Shown one piece after another: positions 63,223 through 64,000 of a stretch of 64,000 nt of DNA; the stretch's first letter is position 1, and every line of letters begins with the position of its first letter. This DNA comes from Flagellimonas amoyensis (GTDB taxonomy: Bacteria > Bacteroidota > Bacteroidia > Flavobacteriales > Flavobacteriaceae). Both the position numbers and the translations under genes were made by a program. The stretch lies in assembly GCF_003058265.1 (NCBI RefSeq), contig NZ_QBUK01000004.1:1-64000 (forward strand). Reading direction: 5' to 3'. The notes below the pieces were generated by a model. The model had not been told where the DNA came from. It was given only the letters and a program-made list of their open reading frames with translations, and searched no databases.

Positions 63223-64000
63223 CTATTTTTTCACTTCCCACTTCAGCTTGATCACCCTTACCCCGTCCAAACCAGGGTTCAATGCCGCTACATAATATTG
63301 ACCGTCCTCATAAATGATCTCTGGAGCAGAAATGGGCAGGGTGCATACTTTTTGCGAATCGTCATCGACCCCAAAATTGAACGGATTGGGGGAAGCATAG
63401 ACCGTGGTCTGGCTATCCTCTCCATATTTTTGGGTCACAAACAGATAGTACAGCCTGTGTTCTGGCAAGTAGATTACCTGTGGGCATTCGTCCGAAAACT
63501 TAGGATCACTACCATGGTATGTTGGTGTATGGGAAATCATGACGGATTCACTCCAATCCTTCATGTTCACCGATGTCCTTACAAAGGCCGCCCCATCATT
63601 GACCGGATCGTTGATGTGGCTGGAATAGTAACAATAATAGGTATTGCCCTGTTTCATGATCATAGGGTCCCTTGCCTTGGTGAAAAAATTCTCGCCACCA
63701 TATTCGTATTCAGCAAACAGATCAGGTTGGCCATTACTGCCCAGCACCCGTTCAAAATTCTTCCCATCTATGCTCTTGGCCAAGCATATCCTTTGCCAAT
63801 CCCCATAAAACAAATAGAAGAAACCATTTTCCCTGATCACATAGGGAGCTTGCATACCTCCTGGTGTTTCCCCCAAAGAAGGTTGGGCCACCCATTTGAT
63901 GCCCTTCGGCTCCCAATCTTTTGAAAAAAGGGTTTTTCCCTCCCATCCATATAGAAAACGGGTGGTACTGTATTCCGCAGAAAGTGGTGTGCCTGTGCCA
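63223..64000 (-). CDS. Secreted GH43/GH117-like propeller, copy 2 (partial)
   Basis: The frame is open to the window edge, so the N-terminus is missing. The visible 258 residues (from GTPLSAEYSTTRFLYGWEGK) match copy 1 almost block by block: PSLGETPGGMQAPYVIRENGFFYLFYGD, FFTKARDPMIMKQGNTYYCYYSSH, FSDECPQVIYLPEHRLYYLFVTQKYGED and PISAPEIIYEDGQYYVAALNPGLDGVRVIKLKWE. It ends KK two residues beyond copy 1. The gap to copy 1 is 67 bp, so the two are co-transcribed. The signal peptide is presumably just outside the window. Confidence 0.82.
   Translation of the reverse strand, partial: GTGTPLSAEYSTTRFLYGWEGKTLFSKDWEPKGIKWVAQPSLGETPGGMQAPYVIRENGFFYLFYGDWQRICLAKSIDGKNFERVLGSNGQPDLFAEYEYGGENFFTKARDPMIMKQGNTYYCYYSSHINDPVNDGAAFVRTSVNMKDWSESVMISHTPTYHGSDPKFSDECPQVIYLPEHRLYYLFVTQKYGEDSQTTVYASPNPFNFGVDDDSQKVCTLPISAPEIIYEDGQYYVAALNPGLDGVRVIKLKWEVKK

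Overview
The window looks like a chromosome segment of a marine Flavobacteriaceae bacterium (Bacteroidota); the vocabulary resembles Muricauda/Flagellimonas-type genomes, but the genus is a guess. The phylum is supported by a SusC/SusD pair, Bacteroidota-type promoters (TTG, 19 bp, TATATTTA), an IntDOT-like tyrosine recombinase with a DNA-binding arm domain, a LytS/LytTR pair and many lipoprotein glycosidases. No rRNA, intact tRNA or CRISPR array was seen.

Region 1 (1-2.7 kb) is mobile-element debris: the C-terminus of an IS transposase, a truncated ParB-like gene, and a tyrosine recombinase whose N-terminal arm domain is intact but separated from the catalytic part by a frameshift.

Region 2 (2.8-8.58 kb) is visibly AT-rich. 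It holds short, mostly single-gene units (AraC regulator, secreted tandem ABM protein, Crp/Fnr regulator with DJ-1/PfpI protein, broken LtrA, broken hotdog thioesterase, small Cys protein). The units are separated by long imperfect palindromes that share end motifs (AACGTTRTRAGYAAT-like and CTCAYAAC-like). The arrangement strongly resembles an integron cassette array, but the end sites do not fit the classical attC consensus and no IntI gene is visible.

Region 3 (8.58-15.3 kb) has four secreted proteins on the minus strand (two unknown, one PPC-like lipoprotein, one collagen-like lipoprotein). They are divergent from a 7TM LytS-type histidine kinase and a LytTR response regulator. The shared promoter region carries three copies of a TTAGAATTYGG element, two of them 21 bp apart.

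Region 4 (15.8-42.9 kb) is a near-complete glucuronoxylan utilization locus. It encodes SusC/SusD, a surface glycan-binding lipoprotein with duplicated carbohydrate-binding modules, two GH10 xylanases, two GH43 enzymes, GH115 and GH67 alpha-glucuronidases and an SGNH acetylesterase. The released uronic acid is handled by glucuronate isomerase (UxaC), an SDR-type fructuronate reductase and mannonate dehydratase (UxuA); a sodium/solute symporter and a LacI regulator complete the set. Five near-identical palindromes (ACGCAAYCGATTSCGT-like) lie in the promoter regions of these units and are the probable LacI operators.

Region 5 (43-64 kb) is a second polysaccharide cluster without its own SusC/D in the window: a CBM9-like protein, an FG-GAP/ASPIC lipoprotein, an SUMF1-fold lipoprotein lacking the FGE cysteines, YceI, a CE2-like SGNH esterase, a DUF5107/TPR protein, a large alpha/beta hydrolase, a PcRGLX/YetA-like (PL26-related) protein, a CE1-like esterase, a GH88 unsaturated glucuronyl hydrolase and two tandem GH43-like propellers. 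The second propeller runs off the window end. The set suggests lyase-type breakdown of an esterified uronic-acid polysaccharide.
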